Below, piece by piece: positions 16,381 to 24,860 of a stretch of DNA of 56,650 nucleotides (position 1 is its first letter; each line of letters begins with the position of its first letter). The position numbers and the translations under genes are program-made. The stretch is from Streptomyces longispororuber (GTDB taxonomy: Bacteria > Actinomycetota > Actinomycetes > Streptomycetales > Streptomycetaceae): positions 1 through 56,650 of the forward strand of contig NZ_JAMOLN010000041.1 of the NCBI RefSeq assembly GCF_024448165.1, read 5' to 3'. Below the pieces are notes generated by a model. The model was not told where the DNA came from and made no database searches. It was given only the letters and a program-made list of their open reading frames with translations.

Positions 16381-19221
16381 GTGCGGACTTCAGCGCGCAG
16401 AAACAGAGCAGACCGGCCGGGCGGCATAGCCGTCGGCCAGGGAGTGGCGGCGCTGCTCGCCGCCGCCGGGCTCCTCGTGACCGGCATGACGGCCGCCCAC
16501 GCGGACACCGCACCGCCGGCCGCGGCCACCACCGCGAGCCCCGACACCGACACCCCGTCGCTGGTGACCGGGCTGGACGAGGAGGTCCCGGCGACCGGCG
16601 CCGCGGCCGACGCCGCCCGCGGCCACCTCAAGGCGAAGAAGGGCCGCTACCACATCGCGGACACCTCGGCGAAGGACCTCGCTTCTCTCGGCACCGTGAC
16701 CGAGGGCGGCAAGGAGACGGTCCGTCTCCAGCAGAAGTACAAGGGCGTCGACGTCATGGGCGGCCAGTACGTGGTCCGCATGACGAAGAAGGACGGCAAG
16801 CGCACCGTCACCGGCACCTCCGGCAACTACTTCACCAAGCTGAAGCTGGACTCGGTCACGCCGGAGGTCTCCGAGAAGACCGCGATCCAGCGCGCGATCG
16901 GCGCCGTCACCCAGCAGCTCGGCGGCGGCCTCCTGAAGGCCCCCGCCAAGGGCGAGAAGCTGACCAAGGGCGGCACGCTCTCCGGCACGGCCGACGGCGT
17001 CACGATCCTCCCGCAGGGCGACGGCGTGCTCACCCGGCAGATCACCGTCACCGGCGTGAACCCGGCCGACGGCACCCCGGTGAAGCAGCAGGTCTACATC
17101 GACGCGCACTCCGGGTTCGCGGTGATGCAGTACAGCGACATCAAGACGTTCGGCGCGCAGGGCGCCACCGCCACCGCCGCCGGTGAGACGGGTGCGACGC
17201 CGGAGGCCACCAACCCGGCCGGCGACTCGTACGTCAAGGGCACCGGCGTCCGCTACAACGGCGAGAAGACCGAGCTCAACCTGTACAGGGACACCACCGG
17301 TGTCTACCAGATGATCGACTACAGCAAGCGGGACGCGGCGACCCCGTTCTCCGGCGAGATGATCGCCACGTACGACGCCCGCGGCCGCGACGTGTCGACC
17401 GCCTCCGGCGCCTGGCCGAGCGGCATCAAGACCTTCCAGTCGACCACCCCCGACTTCGGCGCCGATGCCACCAACTCCGGTGCGGTCGACGCCCACTGGG
17501 CCGCCGGCAAGGTCTACGACTACTACAAGAACCACTTCGGCCGGGACGGCATCGACGGCAAGAACGGCTACGTCTACTCCCTGGTCGGCGTGACCGCGAA
17601 CGGGCAGCCGTACGACAACGCCTTCTGGGACGGCCAGAAGATGGTGTACGGCCAGGGCGGCGGCGACTTCCGCACCTTCTCCGCCGACACCGACGTCGTC
17701 GGCCACGAGATGACGCACGGCGTCACCGAGCACAGCGCGGGCCTGGTCTACGCGGGCCAGTCCGGCGCGATGAACGAGGCGCTCTCCGACTACTTCGGCA
17801 ACGCCATCGACCTGGAGGCCAACGGCCAGTCGATGGACGACCCGGACTCGGGTCTGCTCGGCGAGGACCTGTGCACCACGCTCAGCCCCCGCGAGTGCGC
17901 CCTGCGCGACCTCAACGACGGCGCCACCACGTCGAAGAACTTCATCGGCGTCAGCTACCGCGGTGACAACGGCGGCGTGCACCTCAACTCCACGATCTTC
18001 TCCGGCGCCCTGTGGGACATGCGCCAGGACCTCGGCGGCGACCTCGCCGACCAGATCGTCTACCGCGCGCTGACCGCGTACATGACCCCGCTGGACGGCT
18101 TCACCGAGGGCCGCGCCGCGGTCGTCGCCGCCGCGCAGGAACTGGGCGTCACCAAGGCCCAGCTGAAGAAGGTCAAGACCTCCTTCGACGCGCACGGCAT
18201 CGTGCCCGGCTGGGAGACGGCGCTCGGCATCGACACCGACACCATCCTGTCCAAGGTCAACGTGACCGGCACCGGCGTCGGCGCGGGCGGCGGCAAGTAC
18301 GCCCTGTCCCGCACCAACGAGGACGGCAGCGAGCCGTACTCGGTGTGGGTCGGCAACACCAGCGGCAAGGGCACGCCGGAGCAGAAGAGCCCCAACAACG
18401 GCAACTACAACGTCTACGCCACCACGGACGGCAAGAACGTCGCCTGGGTCGAGTACGGCGCGAGCGCCGCGATGCTGCACGTGCGCCCGGTCGGCAGCGG
18501 CGTCGACAAGACCGTCTTCGGCATCGGCGCCAACGTCTCCGGGCTCGCACTGGACGGCGACATCCTCGCCTACAACGTGCCGGACCCGTACTACGGCCTC
18601 CAGCACGTCTGGTACACCAACCTCAAGACCGGCGAGACCACCCAGGCCGACCAGAGCTACGTGACCGCCACGACGATGCCCTCGGTCCGTGACGGCAAGA
18701 TCGCCTACGCGAAGATGTGGCCCGAGTCCGACGGCTACAAGCTGGGCGTCGAGGTCCTCGACACCGCCACCGGCAAGAAGACGCTGATGCCCGTCGACAA
18801 GTCCAAGGCGGTCGGCATCGGCCAGACCGCGTTCACCGACGACGGTGTCAGCTGGATCGAGGACGACGACATCACCGACTCCGGCCAGGCAGCGGTCAAG
18901 CGCGCCGCGCCCGACGGCAGCGGCCTGACCACCGTCACCCCCGAGGCCGGCGACGGCTCGCTGTACGCCTACTCGCTCACCGCCTCGGACGACGCGATCA
19001 CCGTCACCACGCTGCCGCCGGCCACGTCGTGGGCCAACGACACGCTGCCGAAGCTGTACCAGGTGGCCCCCGACGGCAAGGGCGGCGCCCAGCGCGTCTC
19101 CTGCAACCGCGGTGACCAGGTGTACGCCACCGCCGACACGGGCCAGCGCGTGCTGTGGCTCGACGGCACGACCGGCTACACCAACCTCGTGAAGCGGGAC
19201 CGGCCGGCCGGCAAGTGCTGA
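16381..19221 (+). CDS. Secreted M4 (thermolysin-like) metallopeptidase with C-terminal propeller-like domain
   Basis: 946 residues. Signal peptide 1-41 (twin-Arg-poor n-region, cleavage near AAHA-DT), then FTP and PepSY-type propeptide domains to about 270. The M4 catalytic domain contains HEMTH (His442, Glu443, His446) and the third zinc ligand Glu466 in NEALSDYF; the ligand spacing equals that of thermolysin. The M4 C-terminal domain runs to about 620. The last ~320 residues, with repeats such as VWVGNTSGKG, NVYATTDGKNVAWVEYG and VWYTNLKTGETTQ, look like a beta-propeller and may bind substrate or surface polymers. The GTG at 16381 follows AAGGGA by six bases. Probably controlled by the divergent LuxR-type regulator. 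Confidence 0.93.
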   Translation: MRTSARRNRADRPGGIAVGQGVAALLAAAGLLVTGMTAAHADTAPPAAATTASPDTDTPSLVTGLDEEVPATGAAADAARGHLKAKKGRYHIADTSAKDLASLGTVTEGGKETVRLQQKYKGVDVMGGQYVVRMTKKDGKRTVTGTSGNYFTKLKLDSVTPEVSEKTAIQRAIGAVTQQLGGGLLKAPAKGEKLTKGGTLSGTADGVTILPQGDGVLTRQITVTGVNPADGTPVKQQVYIDAHSGFAVMQYSDIKTFGAQGATATAAGETGATPEATNPAGDSYVKGTGVRYNGEKTELNLYRDTTGVYQMIDYSKRDAATPFSGEMIATYDARGRDVSTASGAWPSGIKTFQSTTPDFGADATNSGAVDAHWAAGKVYDYYKNHFGRDGIDGKNGYVYSLVGVTANGQPYDNAFWDGQKMVYGQGGGDFRTFSADTDVVGHEMTHGVTEHSAGLVYAGQSGAMNEALSDYFGNAIDLEANGQSMDDPDSGLLGEDLCTTLSPRECALRDLNDGATTSKNFIGVSYRGDNGGVHLNSTIFSGALWDMRQDLGGDLADQIVYRALTAYMTPLDGFTEGRAAVVAAAQELGVTKAQLKKVKTSFDAHGIVPGWETALGIDTDTILSKVNVTGTGVGAGGGKYALSRTNEDGSEPYSVWVGNTSGKGTPEQKSPNNGNYNVYATTDGKNVAWVEYGASAAMLHVRPVGSGVDKTVFGIGANVSGLALDGDILAYNVPDPYYGLQHVWYTNLKTGETTQADQSYVTATTMPSVRDGKIAYAKMWPESDGYKLGVEVLDTATGKKTLMPVDKSKAVGIGQTAFTDDGVSWIEDDDITDSGQAAVKRAAPDGSGLTTVTPEAGDGSLYAYSLTASDDAITVTTLPPATSWANDTLPKLYQVAPDGKGGAQRVSCNRGDQVYATADTGQRVLWLDGTTGYTNLVKRDRPAGKC

Positions 19222-19251
19222 GGAACGTACTGATCTGAGGCATCGCACACG

Positions 19252-19291
19252 GCAGTGGCCGGGCTCCCGGAGGGGGGAGCCCGGCCACTGC
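19252..19291. terminator. Strong bidirectional terminator
   Basis: A perfect 17-bp stem (19252-19268 with 19275-19291, arms beginning GCAGTGGCCGGGC) with a 6-base loop, followed on the plus strand by CTTTCCT. It separates the converging metalloprotease and GH25 genes. Confidence 0.9.
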
Positions 19292-19314
19292 TTTCCTATG
19301 GGCGGGCGGCAGGC

Positions 19315-20139
19315 TCAGCCGTTGGCGAGCGCCTGGACGCGGTCGAGCGCGCCGTTGAACTTGTTGTGGTCACCGACCGTCGGGCCCGACGAGGTGTACT
19401 GCCACATCGTGTAGTAGCCCCAGCCGGCGGGCAGCGTGCCCACGTCGGAGGCGTAACGCGCCACCCACAGCGGGTTGGTGGTGCCGAAGGCACTGGAGTT
19501 GCCGGTGCACTGCGTCCACCAGCTCGTCGCCGTGTAGATGACGGGGTCGCGGCCGGTACGGGCCTTGTACTGGTTCACGAAGTCCCGGATCCAGGTCACC
19601 ATCGCGCTCTGCGTCTTGCCGTAGCAGGCGGCGCCGTAGGGGTTCCACTCGATGTCGAGGGCGCCCGGCAGCGTCTTGCCGTCCTTCGACCAGCCGCCCC
19701 CGTGGTCCACGAAGTAGTTGGCCTGGGTGGCGCCGCTCGTCGTGTCCGGCGTCGCGAAGTGGTAGGAGCCGCGGATCATGCCCACGTTGTACGAGCCGTT
19801 GTACTGCTGCGCGAAGTAGGGGTTCGTGTAGTACGTGCCCTCGGTGGCCTTGACGTAGGCCCACTTCACGCCGCTGTTCCAGAGCGTCGACCAGGCCACG
19901 TTGCCCTGGTGGCTGCTGACGTCCACGCCCTCGGTCTGCACGGCGCGGGAGACCGGCGGCTTGCCGGTGTCGCCGTCGTGCGCCGCGACGCCGATGCCCA
20001 TGAAGGCCTCACCGCGCTGGGGGACGTCGGCGGCCTGCGCCGCGCTCGGGAGGGTGAACAGGAGGGAGAGTGCTGCGAGGAGGGTTCCGGCGACGCCGAG
20101 GCGGCGACGGCCGGTCGGTCTGTGCTTGTGCACGGGCAT
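19315..20139 (-). CDS. Secreted GH25 lysozyme/muramidase
   Basis: 274 residues. A signal peptide with a basic start (KHRPTGRRR) and hydrophobic core ends near AAQA-AD (residue 37). The glycoside hydrolase 25 domain (about 70-274) begins GVDVSSHQGNV with Asp73 and carries the catalytic DxE, Asp162 and Glu164, in ALDIEWNPYG, plus PVIYTATSWW. GH25 enzymes cut the MurNAc-GlcNAc bond of peptidoglycan outside the cell. Two Cys (ACYG, TQCTG) could form a disulfide. The ATG at 20139 is preceded by GGAGG at good distance. Monocistronic; divergent from the MarR gene. Confidence 0.93.
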   Translation of the reverse strand: MPVHKHRPTGRRRLGVAGTLLAALSLLFTLPSAAQAADVPQRGEAFMGIGVAAHDGDTGKPPVSRAVQTEGVDVSSHQGNVAWSTLWNSGVKWAYVKATEGTYYTNPYFAQQYNGSYNVGMIRGSYHFATPDTTSGATQANYFVDHGGGWSKDGKTLPGALDIEWNPYGAACYGKTQSAMVTWIRDFVNQYKARTGRDPVIYTATSWWTQCTGNSSAFGTTNPLWVARYASDVGTLPAGWGYYTMWQYTSSGPTVGDHNKFNGALDRVQALANG

Positions 20140-20193
20140 TGCATGCCTCCGAAGGCCTCGTGGGGGATCAGGTTTCACTGATCGGGGACCTGT

Positions 20194-20223
20194 GCTGTGC
20201 GGCTGCTGTGCGACTGCTGTGCG
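20194..20223. repeat. 11-bp tandem repeat upstream of GH25
   Basis: GCTGTGCG occurs at 20194, 20205 and 20216, exactly 11 bases apart, within the divergent GH25/MarR intergenic region. One helical turn spacing could suit cooperative protein binding, but slippage is equally possible. Confidence 0.6.
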
Positions 20224-20262
20224 GTGTGCGGGAGGGTCTGTCGACATGTCCGTACGCGTGAC

Positions 20263-20278
20263 TGGTATGGACATGCCA
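20263..20278. promoter_or_regulatory. Candidate MarR operator
   Basis: TGGTATG-GA-CATGCCA is an inverted repeat with 6 of 7 matching positions, between the GH25 and MarR starts. MarR proteins commonly bind 15-20-bp palindromes in such divergent promoters. Assignment by position only. Confidence 0.35.
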
Positions 20279-20426
20279 TGCATGACGCTACGCATGTAGA
20301 CCCGTGGGAGGGAAGGGGGCCTGGATGCTGCCGTTGGTCTACTCCTGCGAAATACTGACGGAGCTGCGGCAATGGCGGCGATTGGCGAAAACTTTCAGAA
20401 TCGGGAAACCCGGGGAATCTCTGGCC

Positions 20427-20942
20427 ATGGGTGCTGACGTGCGCGAAGACGGGAACGGCGAGCGGCGGAACGCGGAACGCGACGCGAATTCTGCTGCCGG
20501 GCCGACTGGTGTGGACCACGAATTCCTGGCTCTTGAGCGGGAGTTGACCGTCTTCCTGCGGCGCGCCAGGGCCTCGTCGGGCGAGATGGCCCGCGAGGTC
20601 CACCCCGACCTGGAACCGGCCGCGTACGGACTCCTCGTGCGCCTGGAGGAGTGCGGCGCGCAGCGGGCCACCGAACTCGCCGCCTACATCGGGGTCGGCA
20701 AGGCGACGATGAGCCGCCAGCTGCGCGCCCTGGAGGAGCTCGGCTTCGTCGCCCGCGAACCCGACCCGGCCGACGGCCGCGCCTGGCTCGTCTCCCTCAC
20801 GGACCGCGGCCGCGCCGACTTCCGCCAGGTGCGCGACGCCCGCCGGGTGCGGTACGTGCGGCAGCTGGCGGGGTGGGACCGGCACGAGGTGGCCGAACTG
20901 GCGCGTCTGCTGCACCAGTTGAACGCGGGCGCGGAGGGCTGA
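20427..20942 (+). CDS. MarR-family transcriptional regulator
   Basis: 171 residues with a MarR winged helix-turn-helix: AAYGLLVRLEECGAQRATEL, then YIGVGKATMSRQLRALEELG (recognition helix) and the wing AREPDPADGRAWLVSLTDRG. Flanking helices form the dimer interface. The DPADGR wing motif is typical and intact. The start at 20427 gives the usual family length; a weak GGGGAA lies upstream. A longer 5' extension in frame lacks any domain. It precedes the large membrane protein gene by 57 bases on the same strand and could regulate it, or the divergent GH25 gene. Confidence 0.88.
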   Translation: MGADVREDGNGERRNAERDANSAAGPTGVDHEFLALERELTVFLRRARASSGEMAREVHPDLEPAAYGLLVRLEECGAQRATELAAYIGVGKATMSRQLRALEELGFVAREPDPADGRAWLVSLTDRGRADFRQVRDARRVRYVRQLAGWDRHEVAELARLLHQLNAGAEG

Positions 20943-20999
20943 TTCTCCGCTCCTGTGACTACCCTGGTGCTCTGCGGCAGGCGCTGGACAGGGGGCGCG

Positions 21000-23732
21000 G
21001 TGGTCCGATTATGGCGGGCTGTGGCGGCGGGGCTGTTGGTCGTCGGGGTGGGTGCGGTGTGCGTGGTGGCGCACACGCAGTGGGTGCGGGACGCGAAGGC
21101 GCGCTTCGACGTGCGGGCGGCATCCGCGCAGGCGGCCGCCGACAAGGCCGCGAAGAAGGACGAGGCCGAGACGGCGGAGCGGCGGCGCGCGGCCGAGAAG
21201 GACTACCGGGGGAAGCGACGGCTCCCGCGCACGGGGACGACCGGAATCACCGTCACCTCCAACGGCCTGGCGGTGGGGTACGGCGCCGAGTGGAACATCG
21301 CCGTGACGCACCGGCTGAGCCTGCGCAGCGCCGACCGCATGGCGGGCGACCTGCGGCGCGGGACCCAACGACTGCTGGACTGGCTGCCGTTCGAGGTGAG
21401 CGTCGTCCATGGCGACATCGGCTGCGGACCGGAGACGCTCGGCGACGACTCCGACGAGGACAACCGGGTCTCGCAGAAGAAGTCCGCAGTCGGCGTCGCC
21501 GTGCGGCAGGAGACGAGCGGCTCGGCCGTGGACGACATCTGCCGCCTGGGGAAGGGCCCCTACTCCTCGCTCGTCATCGAACTCCAGGCCGACGAGCGTC
21601 TCCTCGGCAAGCGGGACCTCTACGACAGCTGGACGGTCCACCTCCGCGCCCGGGGGTATCGCATCACGGCCCTGGACGGCGGCCGGGTCGTCGAACAGGC
21701 CGCGGACCGAGCCGAGTTCGCGGCTCCCGCCAGCGGCCGGGTGCGGATCAGCCTGGACCGGACCGACGCCGAGGTGCGGGAGGTCGGAGACGCCCGGATC
21801 TTCGCCGGGGCCCTGCAGAGCGAGCAGGATCCCTGGCGTGAGGGGTCCGCCCTCGGCCTGGCCCTGTTCTTCGTGGCGATGCTCCTGGTCCGGCCGGCAC
21901 TCGACAGCTGGGCGCCCGCCGCGACCGCGCGCCGGTGGGAGACGGCGGGCGGACTGGCCGTACTGATCACCGGTGCGCTCCTGGCCTGGGCCCTCTGGGG
22001 GACCGACACGGACCTGAACGTCCAGGCGCTTGTCGCGTGGTGGTGGGTGGTCCTGCCGTTCCTGGTGGCGGTGTGGGCCGTCCGTGCCGGGACCGGGCGG
22101 CCGCCCCGGCCGCGCCGACTGGCCCTGCTGGTCCTGCCGGGGGCGGGGCTGCTCGCGCCGGTCGCCGCCCTCCTGGTGTCGGGTGGCGGCGGGGCCGCGC
22201 TGACCCAGCTCGTGGCGGTGGCCGGGGCGTCGGGGTCGGTGGGCCTGCTGCTTCGTGGCGGACTGCTCGGGCCCGTCGGGCGCCGCTGGGCCCTGCCGGC
22301 CGCGGCGGCGGTGGCGGTGGCCGTGGCGGCAGTGGGCGCGGGTACGGGCCTGCCGGTGAGGACCGGACCGTTCGTCACCGGCGCCGATCCGGCCGCCGTC
22401 TGGCAGTTCGCCGACACGCTGGCGAGCGCCTCCCTGGCCTGGTTCTGGCCCGCGGTGGTCCTGGTGGGCCTGGGCGCGCTGGGGCTCGGGGACCGGGTGT
22501 CGGCGCAGGCCGCGGTGATCGCGTGGTTGCTGCTCCTGCTGGGCGACGGCGACCTCCTGTACTACTGGTTCAGGTTCTCCGACGGCAGCTGGTACGCGAC
22601 CGGGATTTACACGGAAGTCGCGGTGAACCGGCCCCTGACCGTCGTCCTCCCGGCGGCCGTGGGCCTGGCGCTGGTGCTGCTCGTGCGCGACGGCGCCAAG
22701 GCCCGCGCCCTGCCGCCGCACGCCCGCACGGCCGGTCTGGTGCTCGGCGTCGCCGCGCTGGGCACGGTCGTCGTGGAACGACGCCTCGTCCCGTTCACGT
22801 ACCCGTCGGGCGAGGGCACCGGGGTCTACTTCGCGCTCGCGGTCGCCACCTTCGGGTTCGCCTGGCTGCTCCCGCTCGCCGCACAGGACGCGGCCGAGCG
22901 CCGACAGCTCACCACGTCCGTCGAACACACCCGGGCCGTGCACCGGCTGCTCAAGCACCAGACGCTGGATGCCGGGCGCCGCACGTTCCTCACGGGCTCG
23001 CACACCAAGCTCGCCGACGGCGACCTCTCCTCCCGCGCGTGGAGCGTCCGTTGGCGGGAGCTGGGCGGCCGCAGCGACGGCGGGAAATCGCCCCACCAGC
23101 GCTGGCAGGTGCTGCGGTCCGTCGCGCTCGGCTCCTCCGGAGGCCGCCCGGCCTGGCGCAACGGGGTCGCCGCCGCCACGCTGCTGGCCGTCCTCAGCCT
23201 GCCCTGGTCCGCCTACACGCTGGCGCCCAAGGTGGTCGAGATATCCGGCGGTGAGTTCACCAAGGCCGTCGCCGTGTGGTCCACGCCGCTGCGCTGGCCC
23301 CTGTACGGGTTCCTGTACGGCTACTTCTACTCCTGGCTGCGCGGCGGCACCCCCCTGGGCAAGGCCATGTGCCTGCTCGCGGTCGTGCTCCCCGCCGAGC
23401 TGACGGCGCTGCTCCACCAGGGCAAGGACCCGGGGGAGTTCGCCATCACGCTGCTGCTCACCACCGGCGACTGCCTCGCCGTGTTCCTGGTCCTCGGCCT
23501 GTACTGGGAGGCCCGACAGGTCCGGGCGGCGGGGCTGCGCTGGGGGCAGATCCGCAACTTCCGGTCGCTGTCCACCCTCGCCGTCCCGGCGACCACGGTG
23601 GTCGTGGCCGCCGCCACGGCCCTCGCCACCGCGCTGGTGGGCTTCTGGGCGGTGCCCGACCAGAGCCAGGAGCAACCGCCCGCGCCGCCCTCGGTCAGCG
23701 GCACTCCCTCGCCGGCGCAGGGCGACCACTGA
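21000..23732 (+). CDS. Large multipass membrane protein (DUF6185-like), TTA codon near start
   Basis: 910 residues from GTG 21000, which has AGGGGG just upstream; a GTG at 20955 is an alternative. A first TM helix (AVAAGLLVVGVGAVCVVA) is followed by a charged coil and an extracytoplasmic domain to about 270, then about ten TM helices, broken near 640-720 by a soluble stretch (RRTFLTGSHTKLADGDLSSR). I believe such proteins are filed as DUF6185 in Streptomyces, without known function. Codon 4 is TTA (21009-21011), read by the bldA tRNA, so translation is probably restricted to late growth. It is convergent with the PP2C gene, only 13 bases apart. Confidence 0.8.
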   Translation: MVRLWRAVAAGLLVVGVGAVCVVAHTQWVRDAKARFDVRAASAQAAADKAAKKDEAETAERRRAAEKDYRGKRRLPRTGTTGITVTSNGLAVGYGAEWNIAVTHRLSLRSADRMAGDLRRGTQRLLDWLPFEVSVVHGDIGCGPETLGDDSDEDNRVSQKKSAVGVAVRQETSGSAVDDICRLGKGPYSSLVIELQADERLLGKRDLYDSWTVHLRARGYRITALDGGRVVEQAADRAEFAAPASGRVRISLDRTDAEVREVGDARIFAGALQSEQDPWREGSALGLALFFVAMLLVRPALDSWAPAATARRWETAGGLAVLITGALLAWALWGTDTDLNVQALVAWWWVVLPFLVAVWAVRAGTGRPPRPRRLALLVLPGAGLLAPVAALLVSGGGGAALTQLVAVAGASGSVGLLLRGGLLGPVGRRWALPAAAAVAVAVAAVGAGTGLPVRTGPFVTGADPAAVWQFADTLASASLAWFWPAVVLVGLGALGLGDRVSAQAAVIAWLLLLLGDGDLLYYWFRFSDGSWYATGIYTEVAVNRPLTVVLPAAVGLALVLLVRDGAKARALPPHARTAGLVLGVAALGTVVVERRLVPFTYPSGEGTGVYFALAVATFGFAWLLPLAAQDAAERRQLTTSVEHTRAVHRLLKHQTLDAGRRTFLTGSHTKLADGDLSSRAWSVRWRELGGRSDGGKSPHQRWQVLRSVALGSSGGRPAWRNGVAAATLLAVLSLPWSAYTLAPKVVEISGGEFTKAVAVWSTPLRWPLYGFLYGYFYSWLRGGTPLGKAMCLLAVVLPAELTALLHQGKDPGEFAITLLLTTGDCLAVFLVLGLYWEARQVRAAGLRWGQIRNFRSLSTLAVPATTVVVAAATALATALVGFWAVPDQSQEQPPAPPSVSGTPSPAQGDH

Positions 23733-23745
23733 GCCCGCGGCGCCT

Positions 23746-24534
23746 TCACAACTCCACGTACACCAGCGACGCGTCGTCGTGGGTCTTGCCGCGGCGCAGG
23801 TACGTGCGGGACTCCGCGTCCGCGAGTTCCAGGGAGCGGACGCGGGCCAGCGTCGCCTCCGTGCCCTCCTTGCGGACGAGGGCGAACAGGTCGGCCCAGT
23901 CGCCCTCGTGGAACTTCTCCACCCAGCGCGTCACGCCGTCGGTCAGCGCGGCGAGGGCGCGGGCCTCGGCGCGGGGGAACGTGCCGGTCACCGCGCGGGC
24001 CGCGACCGACGGGTCCGCGGCCGCCGTGAAGAAGCCACCCTCCTTGTTGCGCACGGTCGCGTCGGCCACCTCGTTCGAGACCAGGGACGACCGCGGGACC
24101 CGGTCGAGACGGTCGTCGAGCAGCGGAGTGACGGTGCCGTCGGGCGCCTCCACGAGCAACGCCGAGTCGGACAGCACCAGATGCTCCACCCGGTCGGCGT
24201 CCCAGCGGGCGAGGACGACGGTTGCCTGCGGAGTGCGCGGGTGAGAAAGGTCACAGGTGGCTCGATGGGCGTCGGCGGTACGGGCGATGGCCGCCGCCAG
24301 GATGTCAAGCAACGTCATATCCCGCCGCGAAGCGGACAGTTCGGCCAGTGCGCCACCGAGCCGGGCCGTGAACCAGGGGACGGAATGCAGACAGCCGTCG
24401 TCGCCGGGCGGGGGTGTGACCCCGTCGAGGACGACGAGTGATCCGCCCTGTCCGGAGGCCGGAACCGCGACCGACGCGTAGTCCTCGTTCGGGCGGGCAG
24501 GGTCCCCGGGTTCGGTGCTCAGTTCGATGCGCAT
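23746..24534 (-). CDS. PP2C-family protein phosphatase-like protein
   Basis: 262 residues. Metal-binding motifs of the PP2C fold can be seen: RPNEDYASVAVP at the N-terminus, LVVLDGVTPP (the DG metal-binding pair), ALTDGVTRW in the centre and the terminal THDDASLVYVEL, where the DD pair matches the final metal site. No TM segment or sensor domain, so it is a free cytoplasmic enzyme, probably removing phosphate from Ser/Thr. It is divergent from the conservon kinase-like gene, with a 326-base intergenic region, and might oppose kinases encoded elsewhere in the window. The start at 24534 excludes five extra residues with no support. Confidence 0.8.
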   Translation of the reverse strand: MRIELSTEPGDPARPNEDYASVAVPASGQGGSLVVLDGVTPPPGDDGCLHSVPWFTARLGGALAELSASRRDMTLLDILAAAIARTADAHRATCDLSHPRTPQATVVLARWDADRVEHLVLSDSALLVEAPDGTVTPLLDDRLDRVPRSSLVSNEVADATVRNKEGGFFTAAADPSVAARAVTGTFPRAEARALAALTDGVTRWVEKFHEGDWADLFALVRKEGTEATLARVRSLELADAESRTYLRRGKTHDDASLVYVEL

Positions 24535-24860
24535 CCGGCCAGTCTGCACGAGCCCTTCACAAGGGTGGCGGAAGCGTGCGAGTTGGTCCGTACCGGCAGG
24601 TCGGGCGCCGGTTTTGGGGCGGAATGATCAACTCCGCAGAGGCGTGGCGGGGCATCTTGCCAAAGCCTGTGAAGGACGTCCAACCGGCGCGCTGTGCCGA
24701 GTGGATGGCCGTATGCAGGGAACTTGCCCCTCAACTCCCGCTCGATGTTCACTCCTTCGGGTGGCGGGCCAGGTGATGTGCGCCCCCTGCTCACCGGCAC
24801 TGGAATGGTCAGGAGCCATGCCAGCGGGGCGCGCGTGTTGACGGACCGTCACCCGGGCCC
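24535..24860. other. 326-base divergent intergenic region before the conservon
   Basis: No gene is supported here. It separates the PP2C gene from the first conservon gene. It contains the perfect interrupted palindrome GACGGACCGTC (24840-24850) preceded by TTGACG (24838-24843), which could be a -35 or an operator, only 10 bases before the proposed conservon start. Short open frames in the region lack ribosome binding sites and normal codon bias. Confidence 0.5.

Noticed and set aside
16390..19248. A 952-codon open frame antisense to the M4 protease
   Set aside because: Shadow of the protease gene; composition is unlike any protein family and it would run through a terminator.
20194..20230. 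Short regular repeats as a CRISPR array
   Set aside because: Repeats are 8-11 bases with almost no spacers, and no cas genes exist in the window. The same applies to 30621-30670.
21009..23729. A 906-codon open frame antisense to the large membrane protein
   Set aside because: Highly charged low-complexity product and no start signals; the plus strand shows regular TM helices.
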